Source: a bacterium (GTDB taxonomy: Bacteria; Moduliflexota; Moduliflexia; Moduliflexales; JAUQPW01). Taken from it: DNA of 51,791 bases. The stretch is from positions 1-51,791 of the forward strand of contig JAUQPW010000029.1 in NCBI GenBank assembly GCA_030550175.1, in the 5' to 3' direction. The notes under the pieces are model-generated. The model was not told where the DNA came from, did no database searches, and worked only from the letters and a program-made list of their open reading frames with translations. Position numbers and translations under genes: made by a program. The first letter of the stretch is position 1. The number at the start of each line of letters is the position of its first letter. Shown here one piece after another: positions 45,669 to 51,791 of the stretch.

Positions 45669-45710
45669 CCTTACCTTCTCTTCCAGCATGGGAGAGGGAA
45701 GAGGGTAAGG
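45669..45710. repeat. Short palindrome ahead of the mxaA-like gene
   Basis: Ccttacc (45669-45675) and ggtaagg (45704-45710) with internal ttctcttcc/gggaagag pairing form an imperfect hairpin of 42 bases. Nearby ctcccctctcccgaagcctcggaggag (about 45736-45763) is of a similar character. The 218-bp gap between mxaA-like and moxR otherwise contains no gene; mxaS (DUF58) would be expected here and is absent. Confidence 0.55.
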
Positions 45711-45843
45711 GGTTAGAATCTCTTTTCTCCGTTTCTCCCCTCTCCCGAAGCCTCGGAGGAGGGTCTGAATAGTTACAAATTATTTACCGTCCGTTTTTAA
45801 GTATTCCTTCATAAGGGACAGCGCCTGAAGGTCTCCCAGGCTA

Positions 45844-46995
45844 TTATGTGATAACTTTGATAGGGACCCCTCGAAGGATTCTCCGAACAACCTGACGTAG
45901 AAATCCAATATCATCTCGCAGGTCGAATATCTTTTCCCCTTGTGGGATCAAGTTTTCATCCAGATATTGAATGGGTTTACTCACCCTTTGAGCCAGGAGT
46001 GTGCTGTCCAGTACAATCCGGTGATTGAATACATCGAAGGCGAGATCTTGAATGTCTTCGTACCAGACCTCATCTCGTCCTTCCAGAAAGGCCCTGGTTT
46101 TAGCCAAGTTGATGAGGACGAGATGGGTTCGGGGGGAACATCCCACTAAAACCGGTGAGCGGTTTCCTACATAAAGATCTTGAAGGCAATCCCTATGAAG
46201 GGCTACCTCTTCACCGCCTGCCTTGGGCCGGGTTGCATAGACTAATCGTACCGCATAGGCTCTACAGGCATCATCTACGTAAACGTGGGAGCGGATAAAC
46301 TCCCGTATGGCTATTACCTCTTCTTTTTCCATGACCGGTTTGAGGGATAATCTGGCGAAGGAGTCTTCACGTTTTGATAGAGCCAGTTCGTCTTCTTCTG
46401 AGAGGTAATCCAGGATGACCCGCATGGCAAATCGATCGAGAAGGGCCTCCGGAAGAGGATAAGTCCCTTCCTGCTCCAGAGGGTTTTGCGTGGCAATAAC
46501 AAAAAAGGGATCCTCGATAAAAAAACGTTCGTGACCGACATCTACTTTTCCCTCTGCCATGGCTTGCAGGGCAGCACTTAAAGTGCGAGGCGGAGTTCGA
46601 TTAATCTCATCCAGGAGTACATTATTGGAAAAAATCGGACCCCGTAGAAATGCGAACTCTTTTTTACCGTTGGGGCTTTCAAGAATGGGAGTCCCAAGAA
46701 TATCCGAGGGTAACATATCGGCTACCAACTGAATTCTTCGAAAAGCACCTCCAATGAGGTGAGCGATGGTCTCCCCAGCCGTAGATTTTCCAAGGCCCGG
46801 ATAAGCTAAAAGCAAAAGATGTGCACAGGTAGTCCGTCCCAGGGTTTTCTGACCATCGGAGAAAAGACCATAAAGAATCCGACGGACTAACTTATCATAT
46901 CCCACCATGACCTGACGAACCTGTTGATCTAATAGGGCCAGTTTTTCTCGATACTTTCTTTTTTCTTCCGAATGAACGTTCATAACTCCCATCAT
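45844..46995 (-). CDS. MoxR-family AAA ATPase
   Basis: About 383 residues from ATG 46995. MoxR landmarks: Walker A LAYPGLGKSTAGETIA near residue 65, Walker B NNVLLDEINRTPP near 125, sensor 1 IATQNPLEQEGTYPLPEALLDRF near 170-190, and a C-terminal lid. MoxR ATPases act with VWA proteins to activate target proteins; MxaR in methylotrophs is needed for methanol dehydrogenase. A longer frame from TTG 47064 would run through a tandem repeat and is not favoured. Confidence 0.9.
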   Translation of the reverse strand: MMGVMNVHSEEKRKYREKLALLDQQVRQVMVGYDKLVRRILYGLFSDGQKTLGRTTCAHLLLLAYPGLGKSTAGETIAHLIGGAFRRIQLVADMLPSDILGTPILESPNGKKEFAFLRGPIFSNNVLLDEINRTPPRTLSAALQAMAEGKVDVGHERFFIEDPFFVIATQNPLEQEGTYPLPEALLDRFAMRVILDYLSEEDELALSKREDSFARLSLKPVMEKEEVIAIREFIRSHVYVDDACRAYAVRLVYATRPKAGGEEVALHRDCLQDLYVGNRSPVLVGCSPRTHLVLINLAKTRAFLEGRDEVWYEDIQDLAFDVFNHRIVLDSTLLAQRVSKPIQYLDENLIPQGEKIFDLRDDIGFLRQVVRRILRGVPIKVIT

Positions 46996-47141
46996 AATTT
47001 TAACTCTTATTTTTTTTCCTCTGTTTTCTCCTTTAACATTAATACACGCCAAAATACACGCCAATTAAAATCTATGCTACGTTTTAAATTATACTCACCA
47101 GCTTCCCCTTGTCAAGAATCCTAATCCGCTAGTAACTGTAA

Positions 47142-47294
47142 CAATTTAGTAGGTGTCACTTTTTCTGTCTGAACACCCCCCTGGCCCCCCCTTTAATCCC
47201 CCCGTATACGGGGGGAAGGGGGGCGGGACCGATGTGGGGGTGCTGCTGCTGAAGTCCCCCCTGGGGGGTGTTTCTTTTTCCACCTACTAAATTG
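47142..47294. repeat. MITE-like element with 14-bp terminal inverted repeats
   Basis: Perfect terminal arms CAATTTAGTAGGTG (47142-47155) and CACCTACTAAATTG (47281-47294). Inside is a second pair AACACCCCCC / GGGGGGTGTT (47172-47181 / 47263-47272) and a central palindrome of CCCCCCGTATACGGGGGG near 47198-47215. No coding capacity. A degenerate partial copy of one arm (atttagta ... aacacccct) follows at about 47332-47370. It occupies the promoter-proximal side of moxR. Confidence 0.8.
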
Positions 47295-47560
47295 ATATGG
47301 ATACATCCGCTATGAATCGGTATTAATTTAGTAAATAAGAGAAAAAACACCCCTCTACTCCTCTTGAGGGGCGACTTACGAGGCATCGCTCCTTTAGAAT
47401 TCCCCTTTGAAAGGGGTAAGAAAGTGAGGGGTAAGAAAGTGTTTGAAAAAGAAATTATTTGAAAGAATTGGAAGGGTATTCTTCGATAAGATAAAAGCGG
47501 GATAGAAAAGAAAAACAGCCAAAAATAAAAAAATATCGAAATGGATTAACTACCTCTATC

Positions 47561-47630
47561 GGTTACAGCGTCTCGTGGGCTTCCATTTTTTATGGATTTT
47601 ATGGAAGCCCACGTGGGGGTAGCTATAACC
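47561..47630. repeat. Long hairpin between the secreted protein gene and the MITE
   Basis: Inner arms cgtgggcttccat (47574-47586) and atggaagcccacg (47601-47613) are perfectly complementary over 13 bases. Outer arms ggttacagc / gctataacc (47561-47569 / 47622-47630) match with one wobble. No T-run follows on either strand, so it is more likely a processing or repeat structure than an intrinsic terminator. The surroundings (47295-47560, 47631-47708) show no gene. Confidence 0.7.
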
Positions 47631-47708
47631 CTCAGATCAGGTTGGTAAAAGGGTTACTTCTTGCCCCTGGATAAGCAAAACAATTTCAGCTCAACTCCGG
47701 TTAAAGAT

Positions 47709-48155
47709 TTAGGGGATATAATCTATCAAGTTCTTCTCATCGGTCCATCCGGCAAGTACTATCCGTGAGATCTGGTGATGGAGAAGCTCAAAGCGCTTAC
47801 GAAACTCCACGGCGAAGGTTACCTTGATTTTATCCCCCTGACGTTCAAGGACTTTAACCGAGGGATGCATGATCTTCTCGGCGTATTCATGGTCTAAATA
47901 CATGCAGAGTTTTTTATCCAGCAATTGTTTTTTTAACTCCTCCAGATCTTTACCCTGCCATTTTCGTTGTTCTTCAATGGCCTGGTCATAGGCTTCTGGT
48001 CCTGTACATAGCCAGGAACCTTCTTTCAAAGTTTTCAGGTACTCAGTTTGTTCTCCCTCGGGTTTATTAGTGTAACCTCCAGAAGATTCTTCAGCCGCAT
48101 AGGCCAGTCCAATCATCATACTTCCTAGCAACAATACAAGGCAAATCGTCTTCAT
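47709..48155 (-). CDS. Small secreted protein of unknown function in the PQQ dehydrogenase cluster
   Basis: 148 residues. Signal peptide (ICLVLLLGSMMIGLAYA), then about 128 residues, mixed charge, with two Cys (WLCTGPEAYD; KKLCMYLD) that may pair. The C-terminal half contains beta-like IKVTFAVEFRKRFELL. Not recognisable as MxaI (small MDH subunit) or MxaJ. It follows the cytochrome gene by 12 bases and is therefore probably a periplasmic partner of the dehydrogenase or cytochrome. Confidence 0.75.
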   Translation of the reverse strand: MKTICLVLLLGSMMIGLAYAAEESSGGYTNKPEGEQTEYLKTLKEGSWLCTGPEAYDQAIEEQRKWQGKDLEELKKQLLDKKLCMYLDHEYAEKIMHPSVKVLERQGDKIKVTFAVEFRKRFELLHHQISRIVLAGWTDEKNLIDYIP

Positions 48156-48167
48156 GTTTCCTCCTTA

Positions 48168-48716
48168 TTACTTCCCAGGATCTTTCCAGTTGGCTCCTTC
48201 AATGGCCAGTGTTTCCAGGTATGCCCCGATCTGACCAATTTGTTGTTCGTTGAGAACCTCCTTCCAGGGGGGCATTTGTCTTTGAGGTCTCCCGTTCTTT
48301 ACGATCGTAACAAACTCGCTATAACCCCGCCAAAACTTGCGTAAATCGGCGGCATAATTACCAAATCGGGATTCACCATTGGCTTTTGGACCATGGCATT
48401 GGGTACACCAGGTAAAATAAAGCTTACGTCCGGCTTCTATGGCTTCTGGTTTACCCGATAAGGGATTAGAAGAGGGAATCGGCATGGAAAGTTTCTTCTC
48501 TTCCGATTTTTGTTCTTCTGCAGGTTTATCTGTTTTTTGCTCTTCGGCAGGTGCAGGTTGACTTGATTTTTGTTCTTCTGCGGGTTTATCAGATTTTTGT
48601 TCTTCTTTTTGCTTTTCCATGGCAAAAACGTTAAATCCTTTAATGCCTGTTCCAAGCGAAATGATGAGGGTGATTGCAAGCAAAAGTACCCACCCTTTGT
48701 ACCGGTCGAATGTCAC
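48168..48716 (-). CDS. Periplasmic c-type cytochrome (electron acceptor of the PQQ dehydrogenase)
   Basis: 182 residues. N-terminal hydrophobic signal/anchor (VLLLAITLIISLGTG), then a Glu/Gln/Lys linker of repeated PAEEQK units (about 35-75), then one cytochrome c domain with CTQCH haem motif near 110 and a likely axial Met in RQMPPW. Equivalent in place to XoxG/MxaG (cytochrome cL), which take electrons from methanol dehydrogenase. The size and the linker are unlike classical cytochrome cL. Confidence 0.88.
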   Translation of the reverse strand: MTFDRYKGWVLLLAITLIISLGTGIKGFNVFAMEKQKEEQKSDKPAEEQKSSQPAPAEEQKTDKPAEEQKSEEKKLSMPIPSSNPLSGKPEAIEAGRKLYFTWCTQCHGPKANGESRFGNYAADLRKFWRGYSEFVTIVKNGRPQRQMPPWKEVLNEQQIGQIGAYLETLAIEGANWKDPGK

Positions 48717-48738
48717 GTCTGGGTCTCCTTTTTGTTAA

Positions 48739-48908
48739 GAACGTGAATTAAATAAGATCAAAATCTCTTGCCTAGCTGTTTACAAGAAAGAAGATAGATT
48801 ATTTAACTCACGTTCCCTGGTGGTAATGAAAGAAAATATTCTTGAGAAGATATCGATAAAGAATATCGGGTAAAAAATAAAGAATTGCAACTTATTTAAT
48901 TCAAGTTC
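48739..48908. repeat. Three related 17-base arms between dehydrogenase and cytochrome genes
   Basis: Gaacgtgaattaaataa (48739-48755) faces ttatttaactcacgttc (48799-48815; 16 of 17 complementary), and a further ttatttaattcaagttc (48892-48908) repeats the second arm. Alternative hairpins can form. It lies in the 275-bp gap between the two genes, upstream of the cytochrome. Confidence 0.7.
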
Positions 48909-48924
48909 TTGAACAAAAATATCA

Positions 48925-48974
48925 AGAAAAAAGGTGGGACAAGAGAAAGAAGGAAGATATTCTTGTCCCACCTT
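48925..48974 (-). terminator. Intrinsic terminator after the PQQ dehydrogenase gene
   Basis: A perfect 14-bp stem (aaggtgggacaaga 48931-48944 / tcttgtcccacctt 48961-48974) with a 16-base loop. On the minus strand it starts 17 bases after the dehydrogenase stop and is followed by TTTT. It would attenuate or end transcription before the cytochrome gene. Confidence 0.85.
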
Positions 48975-48991
48975 TCAGCGTTTAACTTATC

Positions 48992-50746
48992 TTATGGGAG
49001 AGAGAAAACGACGATGGCGGCGCTTTCCTTCATATTAATGATCTGATCCTTATGGTAATGATCGGCAAGGGCACGACCCACATAGGAACCATGACCACTG
49101 GCCACGGCAATGTACTGTTTACCGTCCACTGCGTAGGAAATAATACCTCCATTATGACCAGAACCATTGTTGAACCGCCACAGTCTATCTCCCGTCTTGG
49201 CATCCAATGCTTCAACCCAACCATCGGTGGTACCCACAAAGACCAGACCACCCGCCGTGGATAAAAGGGCTGAATGCGGGATGATATCATACCGTTTCTC
49301 CCAGGCGATTTTCCCGGTGAGTGGATCACGAGCTGTGAGACGGCCATGGGTTTTATCGTTGGGAGGAGTAGTACCGATCCATTCAGCATTCATAAAGGCC
49401 TGTACAAAAGGTTCCAGGATACGGGTCTCAGCACCGGCCGTGATGGTCGTTCCGCCACCTTTTGGAGCAATGGTCAGATACATGCACCATTCATTGGCAA
49501 TGCGGTAAAACAACTTGGTTTGTGGACTATAGGTACCGGCATTCCAGCTATGTCCTCCGTCGATGGCCGGACAAACCAGGGTTTTCTCTCCAGGCTTTGG
49601 CCACAGCATGTTTTCCCATTCGCCTTTTTCCAAATTAAAGCCACTGGTCCAGTTGAAGTTTTTCATATCGGGATAGACATTGATGGGTTTACCGGTTTTC
49701 AGGTCATGGACATGGTTAAATCCGTTTTTGCCGGGATGAAGGACGAGTCTTCGACCCTTGTCATCTTGGAAGATTACATATTCTCCCGGAGCAGCATCGT
49801 AGTCATAGGGATCACTGGGTGCTTCCTGGAAATACCATTTCAGCTTACCGGTATTCAGATCTAAAGCAACGGTAGAGGAAGTATAGAGGTTATCTCCAGG
49901 CCGCCAACCATCGGCTTTAGGATCTCTACACTTGTCACCACAGTAATCATAGTCTGGATTGGGGTTACCAGTTCCTATGAGAATCTGGTTGTTTTCGTAA
50001 TCAACCGTTCCAGGTTGCCAGGATCCTCCTCCGCCATACTTCCAGGAGTCTCCACCCCAGGTCGCCAGGGCTTTAGGGTCATCTCGCCCGGTGGTATAGA
50101 AGATCCACTTAATATCGCCGGTTTTGGGGTTAAGACCGAAGATTTTACCCTCGATGGGATATTCCCCACCATTCTGCCCGATAACGAGCAGATCGGAGCT
50201 TACAAAGGTACCAGCCCCGCTGAAACCGACCGTGTCCTTTTTAGAGTTTACTAATTGCTTGTCCCATATGACCTTACCGTCTTTTTCATCCAGGGCTACC
50301 ACCCGGCCATCGGCAGTACCCATATAAACTCGTCCATCACCGATTGCCAGGCCTCGAGTATGGGCGAAGAATGAACGGGAAACTACGGCCTCATCCATTT
50401 TTGGAACCCAGGCCCAGAGCCTCTCACCGGTTTTGGCATCCAGTTTCCAAACCGTTGATGGGTTGGTCGATACATACATCATCCCGTCAATAACCAGGGG
50501 GGTGCTGTGTAAACCCATCCGGGGATCGCCGGGTTGGAAAATCCAGGCAGGACGTAAATCCTTAACATTTTTGGTATTAATCTGATCCAAGGGGCTATAC
50601 CGCCAGGCTGTATCCACGGTTCGATGGTAGGCACACCAATTCTCAGGAGGACAATTCTTAATTTTATCCGCGGAAGAATCGGCTAAAACAACCGAAGCCG
50701 TGAACATGAAAGTTATGGTAAGTAAAATAGCTGAATATTTTCTCAT
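48992..50746 (-). CDS. PQQ-dependent methanol/ethanol-type dehydrogenase with lanthanide signature
   Basis: About 584 residues. Oxidises a primary alcohol in the periplasm with PQQ. Signal peptide (AILLTITFMFTASVVLA), then the eight-bladed propeller with tryptophan-docking motifs (LDAKTGDRLW). Metal/PQQ residues: E195 in GGEYPIEG, N261 in GTGNPNP, catalytic D315 and the extra D317 in PYDYDAAPG. The extra Asp is the lanthanide (XoxF/PedH) signature. K340 in HPGKNGF. The vicinal Cys-Cys usual above PQQ is replaced by Ser-Phe-Phe near 125-127. An insertion with CGDKC lies near 269-273. ATG 50746 has AAGGAGG; a longer start at 50770 is not needed. XoxF-like but divergent. Confidence 0.93.
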   Translation of the reverse strand: MRKYSAILLTITFMFTASVVLADSSADKIKNCPPENWCAYHRTVDTAWRYSPLDQINTKNVKDLRPAWIFQPGDPRMGLHSTPLVIDGMMYVSTNPSTVWKLDAKTGERLWAWVPKMDEAVVSRSFFAHTRGLAIGDGRVYMGTADGRVVALDEKDGKVIWDKQLVNSKKDTVGFSGAGTFVSSDLLVIGQNGGEYPIEGKIFGLNPKTGDIKWIFYTTGRDDPKALATWGGDSWKYGGGGSWQPGTVDYENNQILIGTGNPNPDYDYCGDKCRDPKADGWRPGDNLYTSSTVALDLNTGKLKWYFQEAPSDPYDYDAAPGEYVIFQDDKGRRLVLHPGKNGFNHVHDLKTGKPINVYPDMKNFNWTSGFNLEKGEWENMLWPKPGEKTLVCPAIDGGHSWNAGTYSPQTKLFYRIANEWCMYLTIAPKGGGTTITAGAETRILEPFVQAFMNAEWIGTTPPNDKTHGRLTARDPLTGKIAWEKRYDIIPHSALLSTAGGLVFVGTTDGWVEALDAKTGDRLWRFNNGSGHNGGIISYAVDGKQYIAVASGHGSYVGRALADHYHKDQIINMKESAAIVVFSLP

Positions 50747-50924
50747 AGGAAACCCTCCTTTTGGTTTCATGAAGGCCGGACATGTTATCTTGATGACCCA
50801 TGTCCGCCTTTGGTTGTCACCGGTGCTCTCGTCCGCACTCTACCCTTTGTAGAGTAACCCGTGGAGCCCGAGTGATACAATAACCGCCCGCATAAGTTGA
50901 AAACTACCCTGCTGCAGTAATACA
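50747..50924 (-). promoter_or_regulatory. Structured 5' leader of the PQQ dehydrogenase mRNA
   Basis: About 178 nt between the promoter and ATG. On the minus strand: a perfect 7-bp hairpin ACTCTAC/GTAGAGT (50849-50855 with 50837-50843), flanked by CACGGGT and ACCGGTG that may pair around it, and a second hairpin GGACATG/CATGTCC (50799-50805 with 50778-50784) close to the ribosome binding site. This layout could be regulatory. I do not recognise a known riboswitch class. Confidence 0.5.
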
Positions 50925-50930
50925 CCCCAT

Positions 50931-50959
50931 TTTGTACTGGGTATTTATATGGCTGTCAA
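50931..50959 (-). promoter_or_regulatory. Promoter of the PQQ dehydrogenase gene
   Basis: On the minus strand TTGACA (complement of 50954-50959), a 17-base spacer, TACAAA (complement of 50931-50936). Perfect -35, moderate -10. Region 50960-51230 upstream contains no gene; it is A/T-rich. Confidence 0.65.
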
Positions 50960-51230
50960 GAAAAAATTAGGAAAAAAAGAAAAATTTCTAAATAAAGGGT
51001 AAGATAAGCGCTATCCGCCTTTCCATCGGGCTTAACACCCTTTTCTTTCCCTTCGTCTAACGTTTATTACTTTTCTTTGAAAGCCTTTCGGAAAAAATTT
51101 CAATACGATTCCCTTCCATTTTTCGTCTAAGGATAATTATTAAACATTTGTTTGATTTACATATTTTATTAATTTTCAATCTGTTATAATAGAATAGAGG
51201 TCGAAGGTAAAAAATTTTTTATCTTCTCTC

Positions 51231-51259
51231 TTGACATCTTGATTGACGTATGTTAATTA
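51231..51259 (+). promoter_or_regulatory. Promoter of the TPR-like gene
   Basis: TTGACA (51231-51236), 17 bases, TAATTA (51254-51259), about 95 bases before ATG 51355. Confidence 0.6.
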
Positions 51260-51354
51260 AACGGCAAATCAAATGACCCTCTCCCAAAAACTTTAAAGCA
51301 GGCAGGTTTCCAGAACTTTTTAAAGCTTCATTGAGAAAGGAGGAGACAACTCTT

Positions 51355-51791
51355 ATGGAAGAAAATCTTCTTATCTCTTACCTGAAAGGATATTTTTATC
51401 GGCTATCCCGAAATCCCGGAAGGGCTCTTGAGGTATATCGCAAAATCCTGAACCACCATCCCCACAAGGTTTGGCTTTATCCACTTATCGTTAAACTTCA
51501 TGGCAAAGCGAAAAAAGATATCCTGGAACTGGATCTACCCACGCTAAGAAGAGCGTTATTTCTTAGACCTCATCAGAAAGCCATCGTAATGGCTGCAGCA
51601 AATTATTATTTAAGGAAAAATATCATGACCCCGGAAGCAGCCAGAATTTATAACATAGCTTTGGCGTTTGACCCGGACAATATCGATTTGCTCAACGCAC
51701 TGGGTTGTATCTACCTGCAAGACACAAAAAACTATGCTAAGGGGCTAGATATTTATCATAAGTTGGCAAGTTTGGGGCAAGGCGAGCTTTT
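51355..51791 (+). CDS. TPR-like protein, 5' part (runs off the window)
   Basis: The open frame starts at ATG 51355 with AAAGGAGGAG about ten bases upstream and stays open to the window end (145 codons plus). The product begins MEENLLISYLKGYFYRL. The sequence has helical pairs such as NPGRALEVYRKILNHHP, RRALFLRPHQKAIVMAAANY and ARIYNIALAFDPDNIDLLNA that look like degenerate tetratricopeptide repeats. It is oriented away from the dehydrogenase gene. Function unknown; probably a scaffold. Confidence 0.75.
   Translation, partial: MEENLLISYLKGYFYRLSRNPGRALEVYRKILNHHPHKVWLYPLIVKLHGKAKKDILELDLPTLRRALFLRPHQKAIVMAAANYYLRKNIMTPEAARIYNIALAFDPDNIDLLNALGCIYLQDTKNYAKGLDIYHKLASLGQGEL

Noticed and set aside
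46996..47064. Longer MoxR start at TTG 47064
   Set aside because: It would translate a tandem direct repeat (ACILACI residues) and has no ribosome binding site; the family N-terminus fits the ATG at 46995.
47709..48155. MxaI, the small subunit of methanol dehydrogenase
   Set aside because: MxaI is about 75-95 residues, Lys-rich and has a different Cys pattern; this protein is longer and shows no such pattern.
50747..50924. Cobalamin, c-di-GMP or tetrahydrofolate riboswitch in the dehydrogenase leader
   Set aside because: The conserved boxes of these classes are not present; reported only as an unclassified structured leader.

Overview
The window reads as chromosomal DNA of a Gram-negative bacterium of moderate G+C content. 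The Gram-negative reading rests on periplasmic adaptor proteins, a periplasmic PQQ alcohol dehydrogenase with a c-type cytochrome, and secreted cupin-like proteins. The mix of genes (dissimilatory-type ATP sulfurylase, lanthanide-type PQQ dehydrogenase with mxa-like accessory genes, RemA/DUF370, a type IV pilus-like chemosensory operon, Ycf35-like DUF1257) fits no common model lineage. A poorly sampled phylum of the Methylomirabilota / Tectomicrobia / Desulfobacterota kind is possible, but the sequence alone cannot settle it.

Layout. 1-1.1 kb: the 5S rRNA end of an rRNA operon with its terminator, then a short primary-like sigma-70 factor. 1.3-3.1 kb: an IS1634-family insertion sequence with a frameshifted transposase. 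3.1-8 kb: an SMP-30-like lactonase, a membrane-anchored unknown protein, an alkaline-phosphatase-superfamily phosphodiesterase and ATP sulfurylase. 8.4-12.3 kb: a TetR regulator followed by a MacAB-like adaptor/ATPase/permease exporter. 12.4-13.1 kb: an RsmI-like methyltransferase with an altered motif. 13.3-17.5 kb: a tightly coupled four-gene operon of SNF2 helicase, a 54-cysteine protein, DUF1257 (Ycf35-like) and DUF2997. This is the best candidate here for an undescribed system. 17.8-24 kb (minus strand): cupin, unknown protein, CoaX, BirA and ValS.

23.8-33.5 kb (minus strand): a complete chemosensory operon (double REC, REC, CheW, MCP, CheA-REC, CheB, CheW, REC with acidic tail) that runs into valS and has no cheR. 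A clear sigma-70 promoter lies upstream. 33.7-39 kb: a membrane metallophosphoesterase, a CysQ/IMPase-family phosphatase, then yicC-remA-gmk-coaBC from its own promoter, with no rpoZ between gmk and coaBC. 39-51 kb (minus strand): a PQQ dehydrogenase (YDYD lanthanide-type motif, no vicinal cysteines), cytochrome c, a secreted unknown protein, then MoxR AAA ATPase, BatD-like protein, VWA, membrane protein, VWA and a secreted Ig-like protein. The order of the second part matches mxaR-A-C-K-L with mxaS missing. The window ends inside a TPR-like gene.

A second theme is short repetitive DNA. At least four unrelated families of short-unit or palindromic repeats occupy gene junctions. Several abut start codons and leave no visible Shine-Dalgarno sequence. 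Three gene products carry peptide stretches that look like translated repeats (CheA loop, linker of the double-REC protein, C-terminus of the ABC ATPase). One 153-bp element with perfect 14-bp terminal inverted repeats upstream of moxR looks like a MITE.
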